Of a stretch of 5,415 nt of DNA, positions 1 to 3,793 are shown one piece after another. The translations under genes were made by a program, and so were the position numbers. The notes under the pieces were generated by a model, which saw nothing but the letters and a program-made list of their open reading frames with translations, did no database searches and was not told the DNA's origin. Source of the DNA: a bacterium (GTDB lineage Bacteria; Patescibacteria; Paceibacteria; UBA9973; UBA2103); assembly GCA_021812925.1 (NCBI GenBank), contig JAKAMK010000052.1:1-5415 (forward strand), written 5' to 3'. The stretch's first letter is position 1; every line of letters starts with the position of its first letter.

Positions 1-127
1 CAAGCGTCCATAGCGACGGCGGAGTTCGGCACCTCGATGTCGGCTCACCTTAGCGCGGGGCTGGAGCAGGTCCCAAGCGTTTGGCTGTTCGCCAATTAAA
101 AAGGTACGCGAGCTGGGTTCAAACCGT
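1..127 (+). rRNA. rrl: 23S rRNA, 3' region, exon 1 (partial)
   Basis: This is the domain V part of 23S rRNA around the peptidyl-transferase centre. It can be aligned by eye to E. coli 23S: the stretch with CACCTCGATGTCGGCTC (31-47) holds the A2503/G2505/U2506 equivalents, GGCTGTTCGCC (83-93) is the A-loop, and GAGCTGGGTTC (110-120) contains the U2584/U2585 equivalents. The gene begins upstream of the window. The rRNA identity breaks after T127, the equivalent of U2593, and resumes at 753, so this is the 5' exon of an intron-split gene. Together with exon 2 it is continuous with the E. coli sequence with no missing or extra base at the join. Confidence 0.96.
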
Positions 128-242
128 TCAGAACTAGCAGGAGAGGCGTTAGGCGCTAGGCGTTAGCAAAAATACACCTATGTATTTGCTAAAGCCTAAA
201 GCCTAATGCCTAGAGCCTGGTGTTTTGATCCGTTTGAATCCC
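115..242 (+). promoter_or_regulatory. Candidate P1 helix spanning the 5' splice site
   Basis: Exon bases TTCAAAC (118-124) are complementary to GTTTGAA (232-238), and GGG 115-117 can add on CCC 240-242 with T239 bulged. The helix continues across the splice site with 128-134 pairing to 222-228 (one G-U). Opposed mismatches are C125/C231 and T127/T229. This would place the internal guide sequence after the long 5' hairpin (144-211), which would form the P1 loop. The U at the splice site faces U229 rather than the usual G, so the register is uncertain. Confidence 0.45.
144..218 (+). repeat. Inverted heptamer repeats forming a long hairpin in the intron 5' periphery
   Basis: On the right arm the unit GCCTARN is repeated with period 7: GCCTAAA 194-200, GCCTAAT 201-207, GCCTAGA 208-214, then GCCT. 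The left arm carries the same unit inverted: GTTAGGC 148-154, GCTAGGC 155-161, GTTAGC 162-167. The arms fold into a hairpin of roughly 30 base pairs with loop CCTA at 177-180, including some G-U pairs, two mismatches and an AA bulge. The repeats belong to the intron, not to the rRNA. Confidence 0.8.
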
Positions 243-386
243 TTTGAGTTTGCTGTTATCGAAAGAAAGTCTTTTCGTCTATGCAAAAGAATAGAACCAA
301 TCAAATCACGGCGGCGTGTCGTAGTAATGCGATGCGAGAAGCTGACTGATATCGGTGAAACCCCACGCGGGTAACACCGAGGGAAG

Positions 387-631
387 TTCGTGAACTTCAT
401 TGAGGAGATGCGGGTTTTAACCGCAACGTACGCACTGGGGCTAACCCCTGGTAACCGTTACTAAGGCGACACATAGTCGGAGGCGCCTCCGACTGTTGAG
501 CTCCAAAGCGCTTGCTATGTCGGCCACCACTTAATCTGCGTGGCGTTAACCCCATCTCCTCTCGAAGTTCCTAAAGCTCTTCTTTTGGAGACCGAGAGCG
601 CTGCTCTCGGATCCTCAATGAAGTTCACGAA
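387..631 (+). repeat. P6 extension closed by a perfect 20-bp inverted repeat, with nested hairpins
   Basis: Bases 387-406 are the exact reverse complement of 612-631, giving a 20-bp helix stacked on P6 (381-383 with 634-636). The enclosed 205 nt hold a perfect 20-nt palindrome (475-494, AGTCGGAGGC and its complement), a CCGAGAGC/GCTCTCGG hairpin (592-599 with 603-610), and ACATAG 471-476 able to pair with CTATGT 515-520. GAGGAGATG 402-410 can also pair with CATCTCCTC 553-561, which competes with the end of the 20-bp helix. There is no coding sequence I can support here. Confidence 0.8.
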
Positions 632-711
632 CACCCGTAGAGACTACACGTCAGCCATCCTTCGGGATGGAGCTATAGTCCGATCCCGCGAGTAATCGCG
701 GCGTGAGTGGG

Positions 712-740
712 TTGCTAGTGCCTAGAGCCTAGCGCCTAAC
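712..740 (+). repeat. Second heptamer repeat array near the intron 3' end
   Basis: GCCTAGA 720-726, GCCTAGC 727-733 and GCCTAAC 734-740 repeat the same 7-nt unit found at 194-218, also preceded by a TTGCTA motif (712-717, compare 186-192). The segment 727-740 is a perfect 14-nt reverse complement of 148-161, so the two ends of the intron can pair with each other. Confidence 0.8.
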
Positions 741-752
741 TTGCTACCATTG

Positions 753-1045
753 CGTGAGACAGGTTGGTCTCCTATCTACTACAGGCGTTGATTCTTGAGT
801 GGGGTCGTCCCTAGTACGAGAGGACCGGGATGAACTGACCTCTGGTCTACCAGCTGTCGTGCCAACGGCACCGCTGGGTAGCTATGTCGGGTACCGATAA
901 CCGCTGAAAGCATATAAGCGGGAAACGGGCCACAAGATTAGGAATCGTTATGAGGCCCCTGGAAGATGACCAGGTTGATAGGCTCTAGGTGGAAGCGCCG
1001 TGAGGCGTGGAGCCGAGGAGTACTAATACGCCCAGTCTCTCGTGC
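753..1045 (+). rRNA. rrl: 23S rRNA, 3' region, exon 2 (domain V end and domain VI)
   Basis: 23S identity resumes with CGTGAGACAG (753-762), the E. coli 2594-2603 equivalent that includes A2602. The sarcin-ricin loop follows as CTAGTACGAGAGGACCGG (811-828), then the domain VI sequence CTGAAAGCAT (904-913), AAGCGGGAAACG and GTTGATAGGCTCTAGG (974-989), ending near the TACTAAT motif at 1021-1027. The exact 3' end cannot be read because the pairing 5' end of 23S lies outside the window; about 1045 is estimated from the distance to TACTAAT in E. coli. The sarcin-ricin loop is intact, so the gene looks functional. Confidence 0.95.
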
Positions 1046-1069
1046 GGAACTCTGAAAGTCACACCCGTC

Positions 1070-1104
1070 CACACGTCCGCGTGTGTCGGGCACAATCGTT
1101 GTGC
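1070..1104 (+). other. Two hairpins in the 23S-5S spacer
   Basis: CACACG 1070-1075 pairs with CGTGTG 1080-1085 (loop TCCG), and GCACAA 1090-1095 pairs with TTGTGC 1099-1104 (loop TCG). Neither is followed by a T-run, so they look like rRNA-processing or spacer hairpins rather than terminators. Confidence 0.6.
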
Positions 1105-1134
1105 TGCAAAAACTTTCTACACGTATTCAGTCAG

Positions 1135-1158
1135 ACCCATCACTTTCGAGTGCTGGGT
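1135..1158 (+). other. Pre-5S hairpin
   Basis: ACCCA 1135-1139 pairs with TGGGT 1154-1158, and inside it CACT 1141-1144 pairs with AGTG 1149-1152 around a TTCG tetraloop. It abuts the first bases of 5S, so it is a plausible maturation signal for the 5S 5' end. Confidence 0.6.
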
Positions 1159-1272
1159 TCTGGTGCCTTGTCGGAGGGGTCACACCCGTTCTCTTTCCGA
1201 ACACGGCAGTTAAGCCCTCTCGAGGCGATGGTACTCACCTTTACCGGTGGGGAGAGTAGCTAGGCGCCAGAA
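1158..1272 (+). rRNA. rrf: 5S ribosomal RNA
   Basis: The terminal helix H1 is clear: TTCTGGTGCC 1158-1167 pairs with GGCGCCAGAA 1263-1272 with one G-U. Internal landmarks match bacterial 5S: CCGAACACGGCAGTTAAG (1197-1214), corresponding to E. coli CCGAACTCAGAAGTGAA; GGCGATGGTA (1222-1231); and GGGGAGAGTAG near the 3' end (1249-1259). The length of about 115 nt is slightly short of the usual 115-120. It lies about 110 nt downstream of 23S on the same strand and is surely part of the rRNA operon. Confidence 0.95.
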
Positions 1273-1286
1273 CTTAGTACTTGAAA
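1256..1286 (+). repeat. 5S tail repeat, copy 1
   Basis: The last 17 bases of 5S plus 14 bases of spacer recur at 1424-1454 with 28 of 31 bases identical. The shared block starts GTAGCTAGGCGCCAGAAC and ends ACTTGAAA. Copy 1 is the functional 5S 3' end. Confidence 0.9.
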
Positions 1287-1287
1287 T

Positions 1288-1321
1288 CACACGCATTGCT
1301 GCTTCGGCGCGAGCGCGTGTG
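1288..1321 (+). other. Hairpin downstream of 5S
   Basis: CACACGC 1288-1294 pairs with GCGTGTG 1315-1321. The enclosed sequence contains a TTCG-capped mini-stem around 1300-1309. There is no T-run behind it. It may be a processing structure upstream of the terminator at 1332. Confidence 0.5.
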
Positions 1322-1331
1322 GGGAGAGTAA

Positions 1332-1364
1332 GAAAACCGCCTTCTTGCAGGGCGGTTTTCTTTC
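1332..1364 (+). terminator. Rho-independent terminator of the rRNA operon
   Basis: GAAAACCGCC 1332-1341 pairs perfectly with GGCGGTTTTC 1351-1360 over 10 bp with a 9-nt loop. The 3' arm ends in TTTTC, followed by TTTC. The A-tract on the left mirrors the T-tract, so the hairpin could also work for antisense transcription. Confidence 0.85.
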
Positions 1365-1378
1365 ATCGTCGCTCGCTC

Positions 1379-1408
1379 GGTAAATGATGCCAAAGCGCCT
1401 CATTTAGC
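1379..1408 (+). other. Imperfect hairpin between the two 5S tail copies
   Basis: TAAATGA 1381-1387 can pair with TCATTTA 1400-1406, enclosing about 12 nt. The stretch 1361-1423 otherwise contains simple CGCTCG-rich sequence and no gene that I can see. Confidence 0.45.
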
Positions 1409-1423
1409 CTCGCTTCGCTCGCT

Positions 1424-1454
1424 GTAGCTAGGCGCCAGAACCGAGCACTTGAAA
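1424..1454 (+). repeat. 5S tail repeat, copy 2 (remnant of a 5S duplication)
   Basis: This is a 31-nt near-copy of 1256-1286 with three substitutions, two of them T to C. It contains the complete 3' strand of the 5S terminal helix (GGCGCCAGAA 1431-1440) but no 5S body precedes it. It is followed directly by a terminator, as copy 1 is after its own spacer. It is best explained as the remnant of a duplicated 5S/terminator unit. Confidence 0.8.
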
Positions 1455-1486
1455 CAAAACTGCCGCGCACACGCGCGGCAGTTTTG
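1455..1486 (+). terminator. Second Rho-independent terminator
   Basis: CAAAACTGCCGCGC 1455-1468 pairs perfectly over 14 bp with GCGCGGCAGTTTTG 1473-1486 around loop ACAC. The TTTT tract lies in the descending arm and is followed by GTATA. It follows 5S tail copy 2 directly and separates the rRNA unit from the tRNA unit. Confidence 0.85.
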
Positions 1487-1511
1487 TATATGTCGGCGAG
1501 GATGCTACACT
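1484..1511 (+). promoter_or_regulatory. Promoter for the tRNA-Ala/tRNA-Pro unit
   Basis: TGCTACACT (1503-1511) is an extended -10 element, TG-n-TACACT. A weak -35, TTGTAT (1484-1489), lies 16 nt upstream and overlaps the end of the terminator. Transcription would start near 1518, about 11 nt before tRNA-Ala. A promoter is expected here because two terminators precede the tRNAs. Confidence 0.5.
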
Positions 1512-1528
1512 CGGCTTTCATCTGGTGC

Positions 1529-1605
1529 GGGGACGTAGCTCAGTTGGTTAGAGCGCCTGCTTTGCAAGCAGGAGGTCATGGGTTCGATTCCCATCGCCTC
1601 CACCA
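1529..1605 (+). tRNA. tRNA-Ala (anticodon TGC), CCA encoded
   Basis: It folds as a full cloverleaf. The acceptor is GGGGACG 1529-1535 with CGCCTCC 1595-1601, carrying the alanine identity pair G3-U70 (G1531-T1599). The D-stem is GCTC/GAGC, the anticodon stem CCTGC/GCAGG has loop TTTGCAA, the variable loop is AGGTC, and the T-stem ATGGG/CCCAT has loop TTCGATT. The discriminator is A1602 and CCA is encoded. A1533 faces C1597, an A-C mismatch at pair 5-68. It serves GCN codons. Its location after 5S rather than between 16S and 23S is unlike E. coli. Confidence 0.97.
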
Positions 1606-1622
1606 GGTGGAGAGTTCTTTGT

Positions 1623-1785
1623 CGGGGCGTGGCGCAAAACGGTAGCGCGTCTGGTGAGATGCCGGTTAACCCGGAGATTCCTGGCTCAGAAGCAGTCAGG
1701 GACCAAAGAAAGCGCAGCGCGCTCACTCCGCAGAAACGCTCTCGGAACCAGAAGGGTGCAGGTTCGAATCCTGCCGTCCCGACCA
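1623..1785 (+). tRNA. tRNA-Pro (anticodon CGG) interrupted by an 86-nt insertion, CCA encoded
   Basis: Acceptor CGGGGCG 1623-1629 pairs with CGTCCCG 1775-1781, with discriminator A1782 and CCA 1783-1785. C1-G72 with A73 is the bacterial proline signature. D-arm is 1632-1648 (GCGC/GCGC, with GG at 1641-1642), anticodon stem TCTGG 1650-1654 with CCAGA 1748-1752, variable loop AGGGT, T-arm GCAGG/CCTGC with loop TTCGAAT. Position 15 is A and position 48 is T, so the Levitt pair is conserved as A-U, supporting a working fold. The anticodon loop spans 93 nt (1655-1747) instead of 7. Only removal after base 31 or 32 restores U33; the loop then reads (C or T)TCGGAA with anticodon CGG at 1743-1745. 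Position 37 is A, whereas proline tRNAs normally have G37. It follows tRNA-Ala by 17 nt, presumably on the same transcript. A pseudogene cannot be excluded, but the arms show no decay. Confidence 0.85.
1656..1741 (+). other. 86-nt tRNA intron of unassigned class in tRNA-Pro
   Basis: The boundaries are inferred from the need for a 7-nt loop with U33: either 1656-1741 (after base 32) or 1655-1740 (after base 31). The insert folds into three hairpins: CCGG 1662-1665 with 1671-1674 (loop TTAAC); CCTGGCT 1680-1686 with AGTCAGG 1694-1700 (one G-U, 7-nt loop); AGCGC 1711-1715 with GCGCT 1719-1723. Its ends, GAGA 1656-1659 and TCTC 1740-1743, can pair. It lacks a recognisable group I P3-P7 core, is less than half the size of the small Azoarcus tRNA intron (about 205 nt), and has no group II domain V. 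The mechanism of removal is unknown. Confidence 0.7.
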
Positions 1786-1805
1786 CCCACACGTTCGACT
1801 CTTCG

Positions 1806-1827
1806 GCTGCGCTTCGCGCAGCTTTTT
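1806..1827 (+). terminator. Terminator after tRNA-Pro
   Basis: GCTGCGC 1806-1812 pairs perfectly with GCGCAGC 1816-1822 around a TTC loop, followed by TTTTT 1823-1827. This is a textbook intrinsic terminator 20 nt after the tRNA CCA end. Confidence 0.9.
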
Positions 1828-1836
1828 CGTTGCCTG

Positions 1837-1842
1837 TATACT
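1837..1842 (+). promoter_or_regulatory. -10 box for the 254-aa gene and rodA, leaderless arrangement
   Basis: TATACT lies between the tRNA terminator and the ATG at 1849, with only six bases (1843-1848) in between. Transcription would start at or within a base or two of the ATG, leaving no room for a Shine-Dalgarno. No -35 resembling TTGACA is visible at the normal distance. Confidence 0.5.
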
Positions 1843-1848
1843 ATCGGC

Positions 1849-2613
1849 ATGTCCTGGGCAGGGGAGCGTCGGCTATTCATACTCATCATCCTCGGCGTAT
1901 TCGTCGCCGCGGTAGTCGGCACCGTTTCCATCGCGACCTTGTACCATGCGCCCTCATGTACCGACGGCGTGCAGAACGAGGGCGAGCAGGGGGTCGACTG
2001 CGGCGGCCCGTGCACGAACCTCTGCACGGCGCTCGAAGAGCCGCCGACCGTGCTCTTCACGCAGGCGATTCCGAACGGAGTCGGTCGCACTGATGTCGCT
2101 GCTCTGGTCGAGAACAAGAATCCGGATGCGGCCGCGAAGGCGGTGCCGTACACGGTTACGCTCTACGGGCCGAATCAGGCGCTCGTCGCGCGGGTCGCGG
2201 GGACGCTCGAATTGCCGCCGAACGCGAGCGTGCCGGTCTTCGTGCCAGGTGTCGCGAGCGGGAATCAGACCGTCGTGAACGCGTTCCTCACCATAGACCC
2301 CACTGCGGTCTCGTGGTACCGCATGCCGGTCGATCCGCGGACGTTACCGCAGGTCTCAAACATCACGCTCGGCGGCACGACCGCTATGCCCGCGATAACC
2401 GCGACCTTTACGGACGCCTCCGCTACGGCGCTTACGAACGTGAAGAGCATCGTCTTCGTGCGCGATGCGCAGGGGAATGTCCTCGCGGCATCCGAGACCC
2501 TCACCCCCACGATTCCCGCACAGGGCTCTGCGGTCGCGACGTACACATGGAATGCGCCGTTTAGGGCGACGCCGTCCTCGATCGAGGTCTTTCCGGCGAT
2601 ACCGCTTCCGTGA
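1849..2613 (+). CDS. Membrane-anchored extracytoplasmic protein with a Cys-rich motif and two beta-type repeats
   Basis: The 254-residue product has one N-terminal membrane segment (about residues 9-31) after a short RR-containing cytoplasmic start, so the rest should face outside. Just after the membrane comes a Cys motif, C37-TDGVQNEGEQGVD-C51-GGPC55-TNLC59, an acidic DG..N..E.G.DCGG.C pattern seen in many secreted bacterial proteins and possibly metal- or disulfide-stabilised. Two similar segments follow, about residues 82-134 and 180-237, each with a hydrophobic strand pattern, an aromatic or acidic turn (TLYGPNQAL, FVRDAQGNVL) and a closing proline-rich strand, resembling FxLyD/DUF3426-like beta domains. 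The ATG at 1849 is chosen because the frame upstream runs through the tRNA and terminator. The stop overlaps the start of the RodA-like gene (GTGA), so the two are translationally coupled. A role in envelope growth is inferred only from this linkage. No enzyme motif was recognised. Confidence 0.88.
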   Translation: MSWAGERRLFILIILGVFVAAVVGTVSIATLYHAPSCTDGVQNEGEQGVDCGGPCTNLCTALEEPPTVLFTQAIPNGVGRTDVAALVENKNPDAAAKAVPYTVTLYGPNQALVARVAGTLELPPNASVPVFVPGVASGNQTVVNAFLTIDPTAVSWYRMPVDPRTLPQVSNITLGGTTAMPAITATFTDASATALTNVKSIVFVRDAQGNVLAASETLTPTIPAQGSAVATYTWNAPFRATPSSIEVFPAIPLP

Positions 2614-3740
2614 CGTTGCGTGCCTTCCGCCGGCGGTTCTTCTTCGACTGGACGCTCCTCGTTCCGGCCCTCGCGCTGTCCCTCCTCGGCATCCTCACCA
2701 TGAGCACGTTCGGGCAGGGCGCCTCCTTGGCACCCCGCCAGGTGCTCTGGCTCGCGGTCGCCACCGCGCTCTACTTCGTACTCTCGGCGCTCGACCTGAG
2801 CTTCCTCCGCCGTACGACCGTCATCATGGCGCTCTACGGGATTTCGCTCGTACTCCTCGCGCTCCTCCTTCTCGTCGCGCACCCGGTCATGGGCGCACGC
2901 GCGTGGTTCTCGCTCGGTCCGGTGTCGTTCCAACCGGCGGACCTCGCGAAGCTCGCGCTAATCGCGCTCCTCGCGAAGTACCTCTCGCGGCGGCATGTCG
3001 AGATAGGCGACGTGCGGCATATCCTCGTATCGGGCGCGTATGCGGCCGTGCCCATCCTCCTCATCCTCGTCGAGCCTGACCTCGGGAACGCCATCATCAT
3101 GATCGTCATCTGGTTCGGGCTCATGCTCGTCTCGGGCATCTCGAAGCGGCACCTCGTGGCGCTCGGGCTCCTCGGGCTCGTCGTCGCGACCGGGCTGTGG
3201 TTCGGCGGCCTGAAGCAGTACCAGCGCGAGCGCATCATCTCCTTCGTGAATCCGGCGGGCGACATCCACGGTGCCGGGTATAACGCGTATCAGGCGAAGG
3301 TCGCGGTCGGCTCGGGCGAGCTTTTCGGGAAGGGGATCGGGTACGGGACGCAGTCGAAGCTCCGATTCCTGCCCGAGTACCAGACCGATTTCATCTTCGC
3401 GGCGTTCGCGGAAGAGTGGGGGTTCGTGGGCGTTCTCATCATCCTCGCCCTCTACGCGCTCCTCTTCGCGCGGCTCGCGGAGATAGCGCGGAGCGCCGCA
3501 ACCAATTTCGATGCGTTCTTCACGCTCGGGTTCCTCATCCTCTTTGCTGCGCACGTGGCAATCCACGCGGGCATCTCGCTCGGCCTCTTGCCGGTCACGG
3601 GCACGACGATACCGTTCATGAGTAGCGGCGGCTCGCACCTCATGCTCGAGTTCGGTGCGCTCGGCGTCATCACCTCGCTCTCGCGCCACGGGCGCGGCGC
3701 CGCGCGCGATGTCGTGCAGAACGAATACCTCGGCGGGTAA
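2610..3740 (+). CDS. rodA: RodA/FtsW-type (SEDS) peptidoglycan glycosyltransferase
   Basis: The 376-residue polytopic protein has about ten hydrophobic segments, matching the usual 370-400 residues of RodA. SEDS proteins polymerise lipid II into glycan strands with a class B PBP partner at the cytoplasmic membrane. Family motifs in order: GARAWFSLGPVSFQPADLAK (95-114), LVEPDLGNA (153-161), YQRERIISFVNP (204-215), GYNAYQAKVAVGSGELFGKG (223-242), FLPEYQTDFIFAAFAEEWG (253-271) with the putative catalytic Asp at D260 (TDFIF, as E. coli RodA D262), and GLLPVTGTTIPFMSSGGSH (325-343). Two positions differ from consensus: H319 where an Asn of MNIG is usual, and S339 where SYGGS has Tyr. The start is GTG inside the stop of the upstream gene (GTGA), with no clear Shine-Dalgarno, which favours coupling. 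RodA rather than FtsW is preferred from the spacing and TDFIF context, but the distinction is not certain. No PBP gene is in the window. Confidence 0.93.
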   Translation: MTLRAFRRRFFFDWTLLVPALALSLLGILTMSTFGQGASLAPRQVLWLAVATALYFVLSALDLSFLRRTTVIMALYGISLVLLALLLLVAHPVMGARAWFSLGPVSFQPADLAKLALIALLAKYLSRRHVEIGDVRHILVSGAYAAVPILLILVEPDLGNAIIMIVIWFGLMLVSGISKRHLVALGLLGLVVATGLWFGGLKQYQRERIISFVNPAGDIHGAGYNAYQAKVAVGSGELFGKGIGYGTQSKLRFLPEYQTDFIFAAFAEEWGFVGVLIILALYALLFARLAEIARSAATNFDAFFTLGFLILFAAHVAIHAGISLGLLPVTGTTIPFMSSGGSHLMLEFGALGVITSLSRHGRGAARDVVQNEYLGG

Positions 3741-3773
3741 AAAAGGCGCGTGCAAGGTTCCCCTTGCACGCGC
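3739..3773 (-). terminator. Terminator between convergent genes, mainly for the minus strand
   Basis: GCGCGTGCAAGG 3746-3757 pairs perfectly with CCTTGCACGCGC 3762-3773 over 12 bp with loop TTCC. Six A residues (3739-3744) lie to the left, so on the minus strand the hairpin is followed by a T-run, as an intrinsic terminator for the 85-aa gene. On the plus strand there is no T-run, yet the strong stem may also end rodA transcription. Confidence 0.85.
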
Positions 3774-3793
3774 TGAACGAAGTTCGTCGGAAT

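Larger units (their letters stand above)
128..752 (+). ncRNA. Group I intron in 23S rRNA at site L2593, no encoded homing endonuclease
   Basis: A 625-nt insertion interrupts 23S rRNA between the U2593 and C2594 equivalents. It follows the group I rule of a U before the 5' splice site (T127) and a terminal G (G752). The catalytic core can be read: P3 GCTGAC 341-346 with GTCAGC 650-655; P4 CGGTG 353-357 with CACCG 375-379; J4/5 AAA 358-360; P5 CCC 361-363 with GGG 369-371; J5/4 TAA 372-374; P6 381-383 with 634-636; P7 GACTA 642-646 with TAGTC 676-680; P8 655-660 with 665-670 closed by TTCG; a P9-like hairpin with a GTAA tetraloop near 684-700. Only CAC separates the P7 5' strand from P3', so P7.1/7.2 of group IA is absent; IB or IC is more likely. 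The periphery is enlarged (long 5' hairpin, large P6 extension). No ORF of LAGLIDADG size is present. Splicing is presumably self-catalysed in the pre-rRNA. Confidence 0.9.

Noticed and set aside
203..400. 65-aa minus-strand frame inside the 23S intron
   Set aside because: It overlaps the structural P3-P6 core and the repeats, has no RBS or family likeness, and is too short for a homing endonuclease.
1070..1104. Spacer hairpins as a 23S terminator
   Set aside because: No T-run follows either stem, and 5S immediately downstream must be co-transcribed.
1651..1739. Hammerhead-like words CTGGTGAG and AGAAAC in the tRNA insert
   Set aside because: The conserved CTGANGA core is not matched and the required three-stem arrangement does not form.
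1656..1741. Archaeal bulge-helix-bulge intron
   Set aside because: Only one 3-nt bulge fits, and cutting at the standard bulge positions would leave a 9-nt loop without U33.
1505..1792. 95-aa minus-strand frame with GFEPAP- and GIEPMTSCLQSR-like words
   Set aside because: This is the familiar spurious translation of antisense tRNA sequence; it covers tRNA-Ala and tRNA-Pro.
1654..1848. N-terminal extension of the 254-aa protein back to GTG at 1654
   Set aside because: It would run through tRNA-Pro and the terminator; the membrane segment and -10 box point to ATG 1849.
2958..3755. 265-aa minus-strand frame over rodA
   Set aside because: It is a highly charged shadow of the clear SEDS coding frame.
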